Positions 7,882 through 14,216 of a stretch of 14,856 nucleotides of DNA are shown in pieces. The notes under the pieces were generated by a model, which was not told the DNA's origin, searched no databases, and saw nothing but the letters and a program-made list of their open reading frames with translations. Within the stretch, counting starts at the first letter, position 1, and every line of letters starts with the position of its first letter. Made by a program: the position numbers and the translations under genes. The DNA comes from JAKAWW01 sp049966775 (GTDB lineage: Archaea; Micrarchaeota; Micrarchaeia; Micrarchaeales; Micrarchaeaceae): NCBI GenBank assembly GCA_049966775.1, contig JBMFTZ010000023.1, forward strand, positions 1 to 14,856, given 5' to 3'.

Positions 7882-8078
7882 GGCTCTTCGCCTGCGCTTC
7901 TTGGACGCCTTATCACTGTTATAGGTATTACTCCCTTATTGAACTCCAGCTCTGCCAGCTCAAGCGGGTCTATCATGTGCTCCGGCACTTTGACAAGGGG
8001 CGGCGCACCGTACGCCAATTGCAGCGCCCTTGCGCCAATTATTCTTGCCTTTTCGAATTTCGTATACTCTTCTTCCAC
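7872..8078 (-). CDS. rpoK: DNA-directed RNA polymerase subunit K (Rpo6, omega/RPB6 homologue)
   Basis: Small core subunit that stabilises RNA polymerase assembly. The family signature is clear: YTKFEKARIIGARALQLAYG, then DPLELAELEFNKGVIPITVIRR. The open frame could start at an ATG at 8153, but that would add 25 basic residues and overlap the upstream reductase by 67 bp. A GTG at 8078 gives MEEEYTKFEKAR and 68 residues, close to usual archaeal RpoK starts, and is preceded by AGGTG at a 5-nt spacing that begins inside the reductase stop codon (TAGGTG). I therefore chose the GTG. The gene follows geranylgeranyl reductase in one transcript and meets the phosphoesterase tail to tail with a 10-bp overlap. 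In other archaea rpoK often sits with rpoN or ribosomal genes, so this context is unusual. Confidence 0.9.
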   Translation of the reverse strand: MEEEYTKFEKARIIGARALQLAYGAPPLVKVPEHMIDPLELAELEFNKGVIPITVIRRPRSAGEEPQE

Positions 8079-8082
8079 TTTA

Positions 8083-8089
8083 ACACCTA
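8083..8089 (-). promoter_or_regulatory. Shine-Dalgarno site of rpoK overlapping the reductase stop codon
   Basis: On the minus strand TAGGTG contains both the stop codon of the reductase (TAG) and an AGGTG motif complementary to the archaeal 16S 3' end. It stands 5 nt before the GTG proposed as the rpoK start. This motif decides the rpoK start and suggests translational coupling between the two genes. Confidence 0.6.
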
Positions 8090-9523
8090 AATCGGATTTG
8101 GCTTGAAGCGCCCCTTTGCTTCCTTTATGTGCGCGTCTACCGCGCTGCGCCACTTGGCGAAATCTTCGGGGCTCTTCGGGTACTGCCCATAGAGCTCGTT
8201 GAGCTCCTTCATCTTTTTCACAACGAACAGCAGGTTCCTGAATGCGTTTATGTTCTGCGCACCTTTGAGTATGGTCTTAAATTTCTCAGATACGCTGAGC
8301 TCTGGCACAAGCCCGTAGCTGAGCTCCTCCGCTTCCTTCGCATTAATGAAGGTTTTCATGCCGTAATTGAGCATGTCGTTGTTGAGCGACTGCAGGTATA
8401 TCCTGAATACCTCCAGGCCAGCGGTTTTATTGCCGTATGCCTCGTTGAAGCGCAAATTGTAGCTCCACAAGCCATTAATCGTGGTGTCATTGTTCTGCAC
8501 CGCTTCGGCTGCCACCTTGCCAGCGAGCACTCCAGCAACGAGCGATGGACCTATGCCACCCGCGCTAAGGGGATTTGGCATCGCCATGCTGTCCCCGGCA
8601 CCCATGTAGCCGTTGAATACTAGGCTCTCTAGCTGGCGCCTCACTGCTACGGACCAATAGCCGCGGCCGTTGTTGTTGCTTTGATCTATGCGGACGTTTT
8701 TTATCACGGGGTTGACTTTAACATAATTGTCTATGAGAGCATGCAGCGAATCGTTCTTTCCGAGCTTCTGGTTCCTTATGTCAAGGCTTTTCTTCTGCAC
8801 GCCTATTCCTATGTTTATTCTGTTACCGTCTTTGGGGAATACCCATCCATAACCGCCAGGGGCGAGCACTTGGTTGAGGTGTATTATTGCGTTGCTTGGA
8901 TCATAATACGTTAAATCTTCGTGATCCTTGTCAAAATTGTAGATGTACCTTCCTGTAGACTCTATGTCGTCTATGTCTATCCCCCTATCGATGAACGGGT
9001 TTTCGGGAAGCTTGCGCCTTAACACCGTTGCAATGCCGAGCGCGTCTATTACCACCTTGGACTTTATCTCCCTGTGCGCTTTGCTCTTATCCCTGCCGAA
9101 AATCCCGACTGTGCTGCTGCCATCAAGGAGCGGCCCTTCAACCTCGAACTCGCTCTCGTAATTGGCACCGTTCTCTAGCGCATATTTAAGCAGCTTGCGC
9201 TCAAAGCTAGGCCTGTCTAAGGAATAACCCTCGCCTTCAAACTTGAACTTGTGCTGCAGGTCTGGGGAGAATGCGAGCACGCCGTCAACTTTAAGGTCCA
9301 GCTCTGGCTTTGAAAAGGATATGCCTGCCTCTTTGTACAAGAAGTCAAGGTGGCTTTTCGCTACTGCATCGCCGCAAACCCAGCCCCAGTTGGTCTTCTT
9401 GCCGACTTCCTCCTCCTTGTTCCTGTCTAGAAGGAGCACACTTGCACCCCCCTTTGCGGCCATCGCGGCGGCAAGAGAGCCTGCCATGCCTGCACCTGCC
9501 ACTATAACATCATAGCTATCCAT
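8087..9523 (-). CDS. Geranylgeranyl reductase family FAD enzyme
   Basis: Flavoprotein that reduces the double bonds of geranylgeranyl chains, here most likely those of archaeal membrane ether lipids. 478 residues from the ATG at 9523. The FAD-binding GAGMAG is at 10-15 with the acidic end of the second strand in LLLDR. The family's GGYGWVFPK is at about 223-231, and the second FAD motif, GDSMAMPNPLSAGGIGPSLVAG, is near 307-328. The C-terminal 150 residues are helical and less conserved, as usual. The open frame reaches a TTG at 9541, but the ATG gives the typical short lead to the Rossmann strand and has AAAGG about 7 nt upstream. A TATA-like element (9561-9570) lies about 42 nt upstream. A polyprenyl synthase is divergent from it; rpoK follows. 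Confidence 0.88.
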   Translation of the reverse strand: MDSYDVIVAGAGMAGSLAAAMAAKGGASVLLLDRNKEEEVGKKTNWGWVCGDAVAKSHLDFLYKEAGISFSKPELDLKVDGVLAFSPDLQHKFKFEGEGYSLDRPSFERKLLKYALENGANYESEFEVEGPLLDGSSTVGIFGRDKSKAHREIKSKVVIDALGIATVLRRKLPENPFIDRGIDIDDIESTGRYIYNFDKDHEDLTYYDPSNAIIHLNQVLAPGGYGWVFPKDGNRINIGIGVQKKSLDIRNQKLGKNDSLHALIDNYVKVNPVIKNVRIDQSNNNGRGYWSVAVRRQLESLVFNGYMGAGDSMAMPNPLSAGGIGPSLVAGVLAGKVAAEAVQNNDTTINGLWSYNLRFNEAYGNKTAGLEVFRIYLQSLNNDMLNYGMKTFINAKEAEELSYGLVPELSVSEKFKTILKGAQNINAFRNLLFVVKKMKELNELYGQYPKSPEDFAKWRSAVDAHIKEAKGRFKPNPI

Positions 9524-9560
9524 ATGACAACCTTTCTGCAAACAAGTATTAACAGCTGTA

Positions 9561-9570
9561 GAATATTTAC
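9561..9570 (-). promoter_or_regulatory. Probable promoter of the geranylgeranyl reductase-rpoK operon
   Basis: On the minus strand GTAAATATTC forms a TATA-like element about 42 nt before the reductase ATG, which would give a leader of roughly 17 nt holding the AAAGG ribosome-binding motif. Confidence 0.4.
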
Positions 9571-9639
9571 GACAAATTATTTTATTACTTTGCTTTTTTA
9601 TTTATTGCGCGTTGCGGCACAAAGACATCTGAAAGTTGC

Positions 9640-9652
9640 GCTATATATAATT
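9640..9652 (+). promoter_or_regulatory. Probable promoter of the polyprenyl synthase gene
   Basis: GCTATATATAATT is a strong archaeal TATA box centred near 9645, 44 nt before the ATG at 9689. It predicts a start near 9670 and a leader of about 19 nt. Its position inside the 5' part of the longest open frame argues that translation does not begin at 9524. Confidence 0.6.
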
Positions 9653-9688
9653 TATCATTGCAAATATACGTGTGTGTTTAGTGGTTTT

Positions 9689-10801
9689 ATGGAGCATTCA
9701 GATGATGACTTCAAGGTGGATCAAAACAAGCTTGATGGGCTTGTGGCACTTATGAAAAGCACAGCCGAGGAAGTGAACACGGAGATAGATAGGTATCTTA
9801 TTGATAACAGCTCGCCTAGGAGCCTTGAGAACCTCCTTGGGAGGAGCGGATATCAGTTCGACTCTGACGCGATAGCGAAAGCTGTGATAGAGCCTTCACG
9901 CTATATACTAGAGGCAGGAGGGAAGCGCATCAGGCCCATGCTGCTGCTTACCGTGGTAGAAGCGCTTGGCAAGAACCCAAAGGACTACATAGAATTCTCG
10001 ATAATACCAGAAATTATCCACACCGGCACGCTCATACATGACGACATAGAGGACAATTCGGAACTGAGGCGCAACAGGCCAACCATACACAAGAAATACG
10101 GCCTCGACGTGGCGGTGAACCTGGGTGACTTTATGTTCTATTTCCCCATGGTGGCGCTGCTCGACAGCGAGAAGGTAAGCAAAAGCGCAAAGGTAAAGAT
10201 ACTTGATGCGTACCAGAGGGACATGCTAAGCCTGGGCATAGGCCAGGGTATAGACATAATATGGCATAGGCTAACTGTAGATCCGCTCACCATATCTGAA
10301 GATAAATATATGCAGACCGCGTACTCCAAGACGGGCGTGCTCACCGGCATGGCTGCCAAGATAGGCGCCATCTTGGGCGGAGCCACCAAGAAGCAGGTAA
10401 GGCTCCTGGGCAGATTCGGTGCTACTGTAGGAGTGGCGTTTCAGCTTCAAGACGACATACTCAACATAACGGAGAGCAAGGTGGCCGAGAACAAAGGCAC
10501 CATAGGCGAGGACATAACAGAGGGCAAGATAACGCTGCTTGTGGTGCGCGCGTTCAGAAAGCTAGGCGAAACAGACAGGAAAAGACTTGTTGAGATACTA
10601 AACATGCACACCAAAGATGCGTCGCTTATAAGCGAAGCGATAGGCCTGATAAAGAAATCGGGAGCTGTCGAATATGTAGATAAGAAGAAGAATGCGCTTA
10701 TCAAGAAAAGCCTTAGGGATCTAGACAAGGCGCTGCCAGATTCGGAAGCGAAGGAACGCCTAAAGCTGCTGGCCTATTTCATAATAAGCAGGAATAATTG
10801 A
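9689..10801 (+). CDS. Polyprenyl diphosphate synthase (trans-isoprenyl, GGPP-synthase type)
   Basis: Condenses isopentenyl diphosphate with allylic diphosphates to make the isoprenoid chains of archaeal lipids or quinones. 370 residues from the ATG at 9689. GGKRIRP (77-83) binds substrate; the first aspartate-rich motif is DDIED (118-122) followed by LRRNRPT; the second is QDDILN (254-259), with Asn in place of the last Asp, a change also seen in some GGPP synthases. The residue five before the first motif is Gly113, where short-chain enzymes usually carry a bulky aromatic. An open frame extends to 9524, but those 55 codons contain the TATA box and look non-coding. About 30-50 residues at the N-terminus precede the usual family start. 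It is divergent from geranylgeranyl reductase, which fits a shared lipid pathway. Confidence 0.88.
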   Translation: MEHSDDDFKVDQNKLDGLVALMKSTAEEVNTEIDRYLIDNSSPRSLENLLGRSGYQFDSDAIAKAVIEPSRYILEAGGKRIRPMLLLTVVEALGKNPKDYIEFSIIPEIIHTGTLIHDDIEDNSELRRNRPTIHKKYGLDVAVNLGDFMFYFPMVALLDSEKVSKSAKVKILDAYQRDMLSLGIGQGIDIIWHRLTVDPLTISEDKYMQTAYSKTGVLTGMAAKIGAILGGATKKQVRLLGRFGATVGVAFQLQDDILNITESKVAENKGTIGEDITEGKITLLVVRAFRKLGETDRKRLVEILNMHTKDASLISEAIGLIKKSGAVEYVDKKKNALIKKSLRDLDKALPDSEAKERLKLLAYFIISRNN

Positions 10802-10814
10802 GCGCTAATGTTTT

Positions 10815-10831
10815 CGCACACACACGCGCGC
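10815..10831. repeat. Alternating purine-pyrimidine tract
   Basis: CGCACACACACGCGCGC is 17 nt of uninterrupted pyrimidine-purine alternation between the end of the prenyl synthase gene and the 3' end of tRNA-Leu. Such tracts can adopt Z-form DNA under supercoiling. Nothing else is evident in this short gap. Confidence 0.4.
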
Positions 10832-10851
10832 CCGCAACTCACACGAATATG

Positions 10852-10959
10852 TGCAGGGGGTGAGATTTGAACTCACGAAGGCGCTAGGCCACAGGATCTT
10901 AAGTCCTGCGCGTTTTTCCGTGGCTCAGCACAAGCCAGACCAGACTCTGCCACCCCTGC
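10852..10959 (-). tRNA. tRNA-Leu (anticodon UAA) with a D-loop intron
   Basis: On the minus strand the acceptor arm GCAGGGG pairs with CCCCTGC, with discriminator A and no encoded CCA. The anticodon arm is CAGGA-CTTAAGA-TCCTG, giving anticodon UAA at 10901-10899. A class II variable arm (GGC...GCC) and the T arm GTGAG-TTCAAAT-CTCAC follow. The 108-nt gene is about 24 nt longer than a normal tRNA-Leu, and the surplus lies between G18-G19-T20 and the anticodon stem. Removing the proposed intron at 10915-10938 leaves an 84-nt tRNA with G18 G19 T20 A21 restored; the D stem then has G10-C25 and C11-G24 but an A12.C23 mismatch. It begins 11 nt after the PAC2-family stop codon on the same strand, so it may be processed from a shared transcript. 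Confidence 0.92.
10915..10938 (-). other. Predicted bulge-helix-bulge intron in tRNA-Leu (24 nt, between positions 20 and 21)
   Basis: The intron folds into TGGCT / AGCCA around a 7-nt loop. Next to it, exon TCTG can pair with intron CGGA (one G-U pair) as the 4-bp central helix. Three-nucleotide bulges GTC on the 5' side and AAA on the 3' side would be cut after their second bases by the archaeal tRNA splicing endonuclease. The outer helix is weak, as in the relaxed motif typical of non-canonical introns. The exact ends are inferred from this fold and from the restored D loop. Confidence 0.65.
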
Positions 10960-10970
10960 ATGTAGAAGCG

Positions 10971-11705
10971 CTACGCATACATTGAAGGCCCCGAAGCATC
11001 GATTGTCTTCTTGTAATTCTTGTGGCTCTCGGAGTGCTTCTTTATCAGGTCCTGTATCTTGGCCTCCACTTCTTGTGCTTCCTTCTTCAGATCTGCAGTG
11101 TCGATGTTGAGATCAAGCAGCTTGTTCAGGCTGTCTATCGCGTCTTCAGCGTATTTGGGATCTATTATGTCCTGCGCGACAGGCACTAGTATGTTTATGT
11201 CAGGAACGCTGTCAAGCTTGGCGCGCATGAGCAGCAGCGCGTTTACGCCGCTTGCTACGCCTTCCGCTATTGACTTCATCCCAGCCTTTTGCATCTCTGG
11301 CGCCATCTCGTCCATGGATGCTATGGCGAACGTGGCCGCATTGGGCTCGCTTGCGGGTATGCCGCTTATCGAGATTATCTCCTTGATGCCGCTCGATTTT
11401 ACGAAGTTGTAGACTGTATCAGCAAGCTCGTGCACGATCTCCAAAGGCATTGCGAACTCGGCGAATATGGTGATGAATTTGAACTTGTCGCTGAAATACA
11501 GCCTAACAGGTGGGACAGGCTCACCCTTGTGGATAGACACCAGAGGCGGAAACTCGTCGCTGTCGAGGTAGCCCACGTAATCCATGCCCAGCTTGTCTAT
11601 AAGGTAGCTTATAGCCATAGGACCGACAAGACCCACGCCTGGAAATCCTTCTATAAGCATTGAGCCGCTCAAATTCACTTTTTTGAACATCTTTATGCTT
11701 ATCAT
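10971..11705 (-). CDS. PAC2 family protein (archaeal proteasome-assembly-chaperone-like, COG1938)
   Basis: Archaeal relative of the eukaryotic proteasome assembly chaperone PAC2; the archaeal role is not firmly established. 244 residues from the ATG at 11705. The family start is plain: LIEGFPGVGLVG (about 17-28), followed by SYLIDKLGMDYVGYLDSDEF. Further conserved parts are FPPLVSIHKGEP, the central IISISGIPAS and the VPVAQDIIDP region. The C-terminal 40 residues (LKKEAQEVEAKIQDLIKKH) look like a short coiled coil. The open frame can be read from an ATG at 11753, but that segment contains the TATA box (11735-11743), so it would not be in the mRNA. The ATG at 11705 is about 34 nt from the TATA centre and has GTGG upstream. 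tRNA-Leu follows 11 nt after the stop. Confidence 0.85.
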   Translation of the reverse strand: MISIKMFKKVNLSGSMLIEGFPGVGLVGPMAISYLIDKLGMDYVGYLDSDEFPPLVSIHKGEPVPPVRLYFSDKFKFITIFAEFAMPLEIVHELADTVYNFVKSSGIKEIISISGIPASEPNAATFAIASMDEMAPEMQKAGMKSIAEGVASGVNALLLMRAKLDSVPDINILVPVAQDIIDPKYAEDAIDSLNKLLDLNIDTADLKKEAQEVEAKIQDLIKKHSESHKNYKKTIDASGPSMYA

Positions 11706-11734
11706 TTTGACCACATAGCTTATTTGGGGCAAAA

Positions 11735-11743
11735 TTATAAATA
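11735..11743 (-). promoter_or_regulatory. TATA box of the PAC2-family gene
   Basis: TATTTATAA on the minus strand is a strong TATA element centred near 11739. It predicts transcription from about 11713 and a leader of about 8 nt to the ATG at 11705. It excludes the longer frame from 11753 as the main product. Confidence 0.6.
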
Positions 11744-11828
11744 GTGATGTCATGCGCTTTGCGCCTGCAACGACCCGATGCTGCTTACAGGAATGCGCAT
11801 TTACTGCCCTCTCGATATTACGACGATA

Positions 11829-11840
11829 GATATTTAAAAC
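11829..11840 (+). promoter_or_regulatory. Promoter of the two-repeat basic protein gene
   Basis: GATATTTAAAAC is a TATA-like element about 35 nt before the ATG at 11870. A clear GGTGA Shine-Dalgarno motif at 11860-11864 stands 5 nt before the start codon. Confidence 0.5.
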
Positions 11841-11869
11841 TATTTACCGAGATAATAACGGTGAATTAA

Positions 11870-12094
11870 ATGGCTGAAAGAATAGGAAGCGAAAAGCTGG
11901 AGAGAGAAGACGGCTACCTTTACTACCTCGGCAAGGATGGTTACGTATGGAGAACGCCGATGAAGGCGAATGCGCGAGGAAGAAAGGCAAAGGTGGGGAA
12001 TGAGAGGATAAAGAGAGAAGAGGGGTATCTGTACTTTATAGACAAGAACGGATACGTGGCAAGAGCCAAGATGAACAGGAGAGGAAGGAGATAA
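11870..12094 (+). CDS. Small basic protein made of two tandem GYLYxxxKxGYVxR repeats
   Basis: 74 residues, rich in Arg and Lys. It is almost entirely two copies of one unit: residues 5-39 (IGSEKLEREDGYLYYLGKDG, then YVWR) and 42-74 (VGNERIKREEGYLYFIDKNG, then YVAR), offset by 37 residues with one small gap near the end. Each copy reads as a short charged helix, two likely beta strands around a K-D/N-G turn, and a basic tail (KANARGRK and NRRGRR). I have the impression that similar small proteins occur in DPANN archaea, but I know of no assigned function. The basic tails and aromatic strands would suit nucleic-acid or ribosome binding, which is only inference. The gene has its own promoter, a strong GGTGA ribosome-binding site and a T-rich terminator, so it looks like a well-expressed single gene. 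Confidence 0.8.
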   Translation: MAERIGSEKLEREDGYLYYLGKDGYVWRTPMKANARGRKAKVGNERIKREEGYLYFIDKNGYVARAKMNRRGRR

Positions 12095-12098
12095 TCCC

Positions 12099-12137
12099 TT
12101 TAGTTTTTTCTTTACTTTTCTTATTTCTCTTTTTTCC
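12099..12137 (+). terminator. T-rich terminator of the two-repeat protein gene
   Basis: Starting 5 nt after the stop codon, a pyrimidine-rich stretch contains TTTTTT, TTTT and TTTTTT runs, the usual signal for intrinsic archaeal termination on the plus strand. It continues into the 3' end of the convergent DUF192 gene, where the same bases encode the lysine-rich C-terminus. Confidence 0.65.
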
Positions 12138-12525
12138 ATTTTTGACTGAAGCGTGTCGCTGCTTTGGTACCTAGCTTGATGCGTGCTTTTTCTATGGTAC
12201 CCGCGTTGAACTCTAATACATACTTGGCGGCGCGCTTGGGCGTATACGTAACGCAATCAAAAAGAGCGCACCGTTTTGCGTTTTCCTTCATGTCTACAAC
12301 GCGCATGTCGCTATCAAGCCACAATATATCTATGGGAAAAAGCATGTTATGCATCCATATTCCATATCGGCGCTCCCTTGGAAATATGAAAAGCATGCAC
12401 TCGCTGCTGCCGATGCTCCTGCGGAACATGAGGCCGATTGCACGCTTCGAAGGCGTATCGGCCAGTATCGCTTTGTAGGAATGCCCAGAGAGCGATATGG
12501 TCGCGTGCCTGTAGTCTTTCTGCAT
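12121..12525 (-). CDS. DUF192 family protein (COG1430)
   Basis: 134 residues from the ATG at 12525. The pattern fits DUF192: a first strand pair, then ADTPSKRAIGLMFRRSIG with the family's R-x-x-GLM-x-R, then CMLFIFPRERRYGIWMHNMLFPIDILWLD, then a Y-x-P-x-x-AAKYVLEFNAG segment near the end. Function is unknown; many relatives are exported, but this one has no signal peptide. The frame can be extended to a TTG at 12549 that immediately abuts the aldehyde dehydrogenase stop codon; neither start has a convincing Shine-Dalgarno motif, and I prefer the ATG. With 24 nt to the upstream stop, it is probably translated from the dehydrogenase transcript. The C-terminus (KWKKEK) is encoded by the T-rich terminator of the opposite gene. 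Confidence 0.82.
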   Translation of the reverse strand: MQKDYRHATISLSGHSYKAILADTPSKRAIGLMFRRSIGSSECMLFIFPRERRYGIWMHNMLFPIDILWLDSDMRVVDMKENAKRCALFDCVTYTPKRAAKYVLEFNAGTIEKARIKLGTKAATRFSQKWKKEK

Positions 12526-12549
12526 TTTGTAAAGCAGCCGGAGGAACAA

Positions 12550-14199
12550 TTACGCACCTGCCTCTTTTTTCGCGCGCACAGTTTGCGAAATGCTCTGCTC
12601 CCTCATGAACTGCTCCAGGTAGAACTTGCTGCCTGTGCCCTTGCCCGTGAGGCCGCTGCCCTTCCATCCTACAAACGTGTGCAGGCCAACTATTGCTCCG
12701 GTGGTGGCGCTCACTGACCTGTTTATATATACCACCCCTGCATTGATACCTGAAGCAAACTGCTTTATCTCCTTGTTGCTGTTGCTGTACAGGCCAGCCG
12801 TGAGCCCGTATTCGGTGTCATTCGCCATGCGCAGCGCATCGCTAAGATCCTTGAAGCTTTCTACGGTGAGTATGGGCACAAAGAGCTCCTTCCGCACAAG
12901 CTCACTCGAATGGGGCACCTCAACAATCGTCGGCTCCACATAGAATCCGTGCAGTCCAGTATTCAAGGCGTTGCCGCCGTAGAGTATGCGACCGTCATGC
13001 CTTGCCGTTTCTACCGACTCGCTATAGCGCTTGAAGGCGCTCTCGCTTATCAGCGGGCCGATGTAGTTGCCCTTCTCTATCGGGTTGCCGACCTTGAAGT
13101 TTCTTATCTTCTCTATAAGCTTGCTCACGAAAAGCTCCTTGATGGATTCATGCACATAAAGCCTTGAGAGAGCACTGCACTTCTGACCGTCGTAACCGAA
13201 TGCTGCGCTTGCCACTCCGGCCACCGCTTCGTCTATGTTGGCATTCTTGGAAACGATTGCAGGGTTCTTGCCACCCATCTCGACAACAAACACCTTCTGC
13301 TTGCCTGCGGCAAAATTCTTCGCAATCATGCCCAAGCCCGTGGAGCGCGACCCGGTAAAGACGATGCCTGCGACAGCAGGATTTGTCGCAAGCTCATCAC
13401 CCACCTCGGAACCCGGGCCGGTGACATAGTTGAACACGCCGTCGGGTATTCCCGCCTTTTTGAAAAGCTCGTATATCTTCAAGCCCGTCAGCATCGACAT
13501 GTTATCGGTAGAGCTGGGCTTAAATACCACCGTATTGCCGGTTATCAGCGCACCGACGCTCATGCCTGTTGATATTGATACAGGGAAGTTGAATGGTGCG
13601 ATAACGCCGAAGACGCCATAAGGCTTCATCGCTATGGTTACCTTTTCGCCGCTTGAAGGCGCGCCCTGGAAGCCGGCTGCCACTTTCATTGTGCTTTCAG
13701 GCATGAAGGTCTTGCGCACATAGCCGCGATTTGCTTCAAGCTCATTGGCGTAGTAGCGCATAAAGTCTATCGCTTCGTCCACCTCGCCCATAGATTCGTA
13801 GCGGGATTTGCCGTTTTCATAGCTCAGTATCGCTCCAAGGGCGAACTTGTTCTGCACAAAAACGTCTGCCGCCTTCCTGAAGAGGGCAACGCGCTCCTTG
13901 TAGCCCATTGCGCTCCATTCTGCAAACGCACCCTTGGCTGCCTCGATTGCCTGCTTGGCGTGCTCCCTAGTGCCCTTTTGGAATGTCCCCAGCACGCTGC
14001 CGTCTATCGGCGACCTTTCCACCAGCTTTTCATCCGCGTAGACCGCTTTTCCACCGATGTACATCGGATACGTTGCATTGAAATTGCGCTTTGCCTCTTC
14101 CACCGCGGCATCGAAAAGCCTGTCAAACTCCGCCTCATTGCCGCTTTCAAGGTACTTCTTGTAAGTAAACTCGTTCTCAAACTTTGCTTTCACCGTCAT
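12550..14199 (-). CDS. Aldehyde dehydrogenase, RocA-like (probable 1-pyrroline-5-carboxylate dehydrogenase)
   Basis: NAD(P)-dependent dehydrogenase that most likely oxidises glutamate-semialdehyde/pyrroline-5-carboxylate to glutamate. 549 residues from the ATG at 14199. The about 50-residue N-terminal extension before YPMYIGGKAV is typical of the RocA group. PFNFP (Asn near 204) and VVFKPSS hold cofactor-side residues, FTGS is the NAD-loop, VVEMGGK carries general-base Glu307, and GYDGQKCSALSR carries catalytic Cys341. The C-terminal region with INRSVSATTGAIVG and GWKGSGLTGKG also fits P5C dehydrogenases. No proline dehydrogenase is nearby, so substrate remains inferred. The frame opens at GTG 14205; GTG 14202 and ATG 14199 follow. 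A TATA box at 14219-14228 would start transcription almost at the ATG. A DUF192 gene follows 24 nt after the stop. Confidence 0.85.
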   Translation of the reverse strand: MTVKAKFENEFTYKKYLESGNEAEFDRLFDAAVEEAKRNFNATYPMYIGGKAVYADEKLVERSPIDGSVLGTFQKGTREHAKQAIEAAKGAFAEWSAMGYKERVALFRKAADVFVQNKFALGAILSYENGKSRYESMGEVDEAIDFMRYYANELEANRGYVRKTFMPESTMKVAAGFQGAPSSGEKVTIAMKPYGVFGVIAPFNFPVSISTGMSVGALITGNTVVFKPSSTDNMSMLTGLKIYELFKKAGIPDGVFNYVTGPGSEVGDELATNPAVAGIVFTGSRSTGLGMIAKNFAAGKQKVFVVEMGGKNPAIVSKNANIDEAVAGVASAAFGYDGQKCSALSRLYVHESIKELFVSKLIEKIRNFKVGNPIEKGNYIGPLISESAFKRYSESVETARHDGRILYGGNALNTGLHGFYVEPTIVEVPHSSELVRKELFVPILTVESFKDLSDALRMANDTEYGLTAGLYSNSNKEIKQFASGINAGVVYINRSVSATTGAIVGLHTFVGWKGSGLTGKGTGSKFYLEQFMREQSISQTVRAKKEAGA

Positions 14200-14216
14200 C
14201 ACCACATAAAACGCAA

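Noticed and set aside
8129..8623. 164-residue plus-strand frame within the reductase gene
   Set aside because: Shadow of the geranylgeranyl reductase, whose motifs are complete on the other strand.
9524..9688. 55-codon upstream extension of the prenyl synthase frame
   Set aside because: It contains the TATA boxes of both divergent genes and has an AT-rich, non-conserved translation. The Met at 9689 fits the promoter position.
12347..12717. Overlapping 106- and 122-residue frames around the dehydrogenase/DUF192 junction
   Set aside because: Both overlap two genes with clear family motifs, and neither has a ribosome-binding site.
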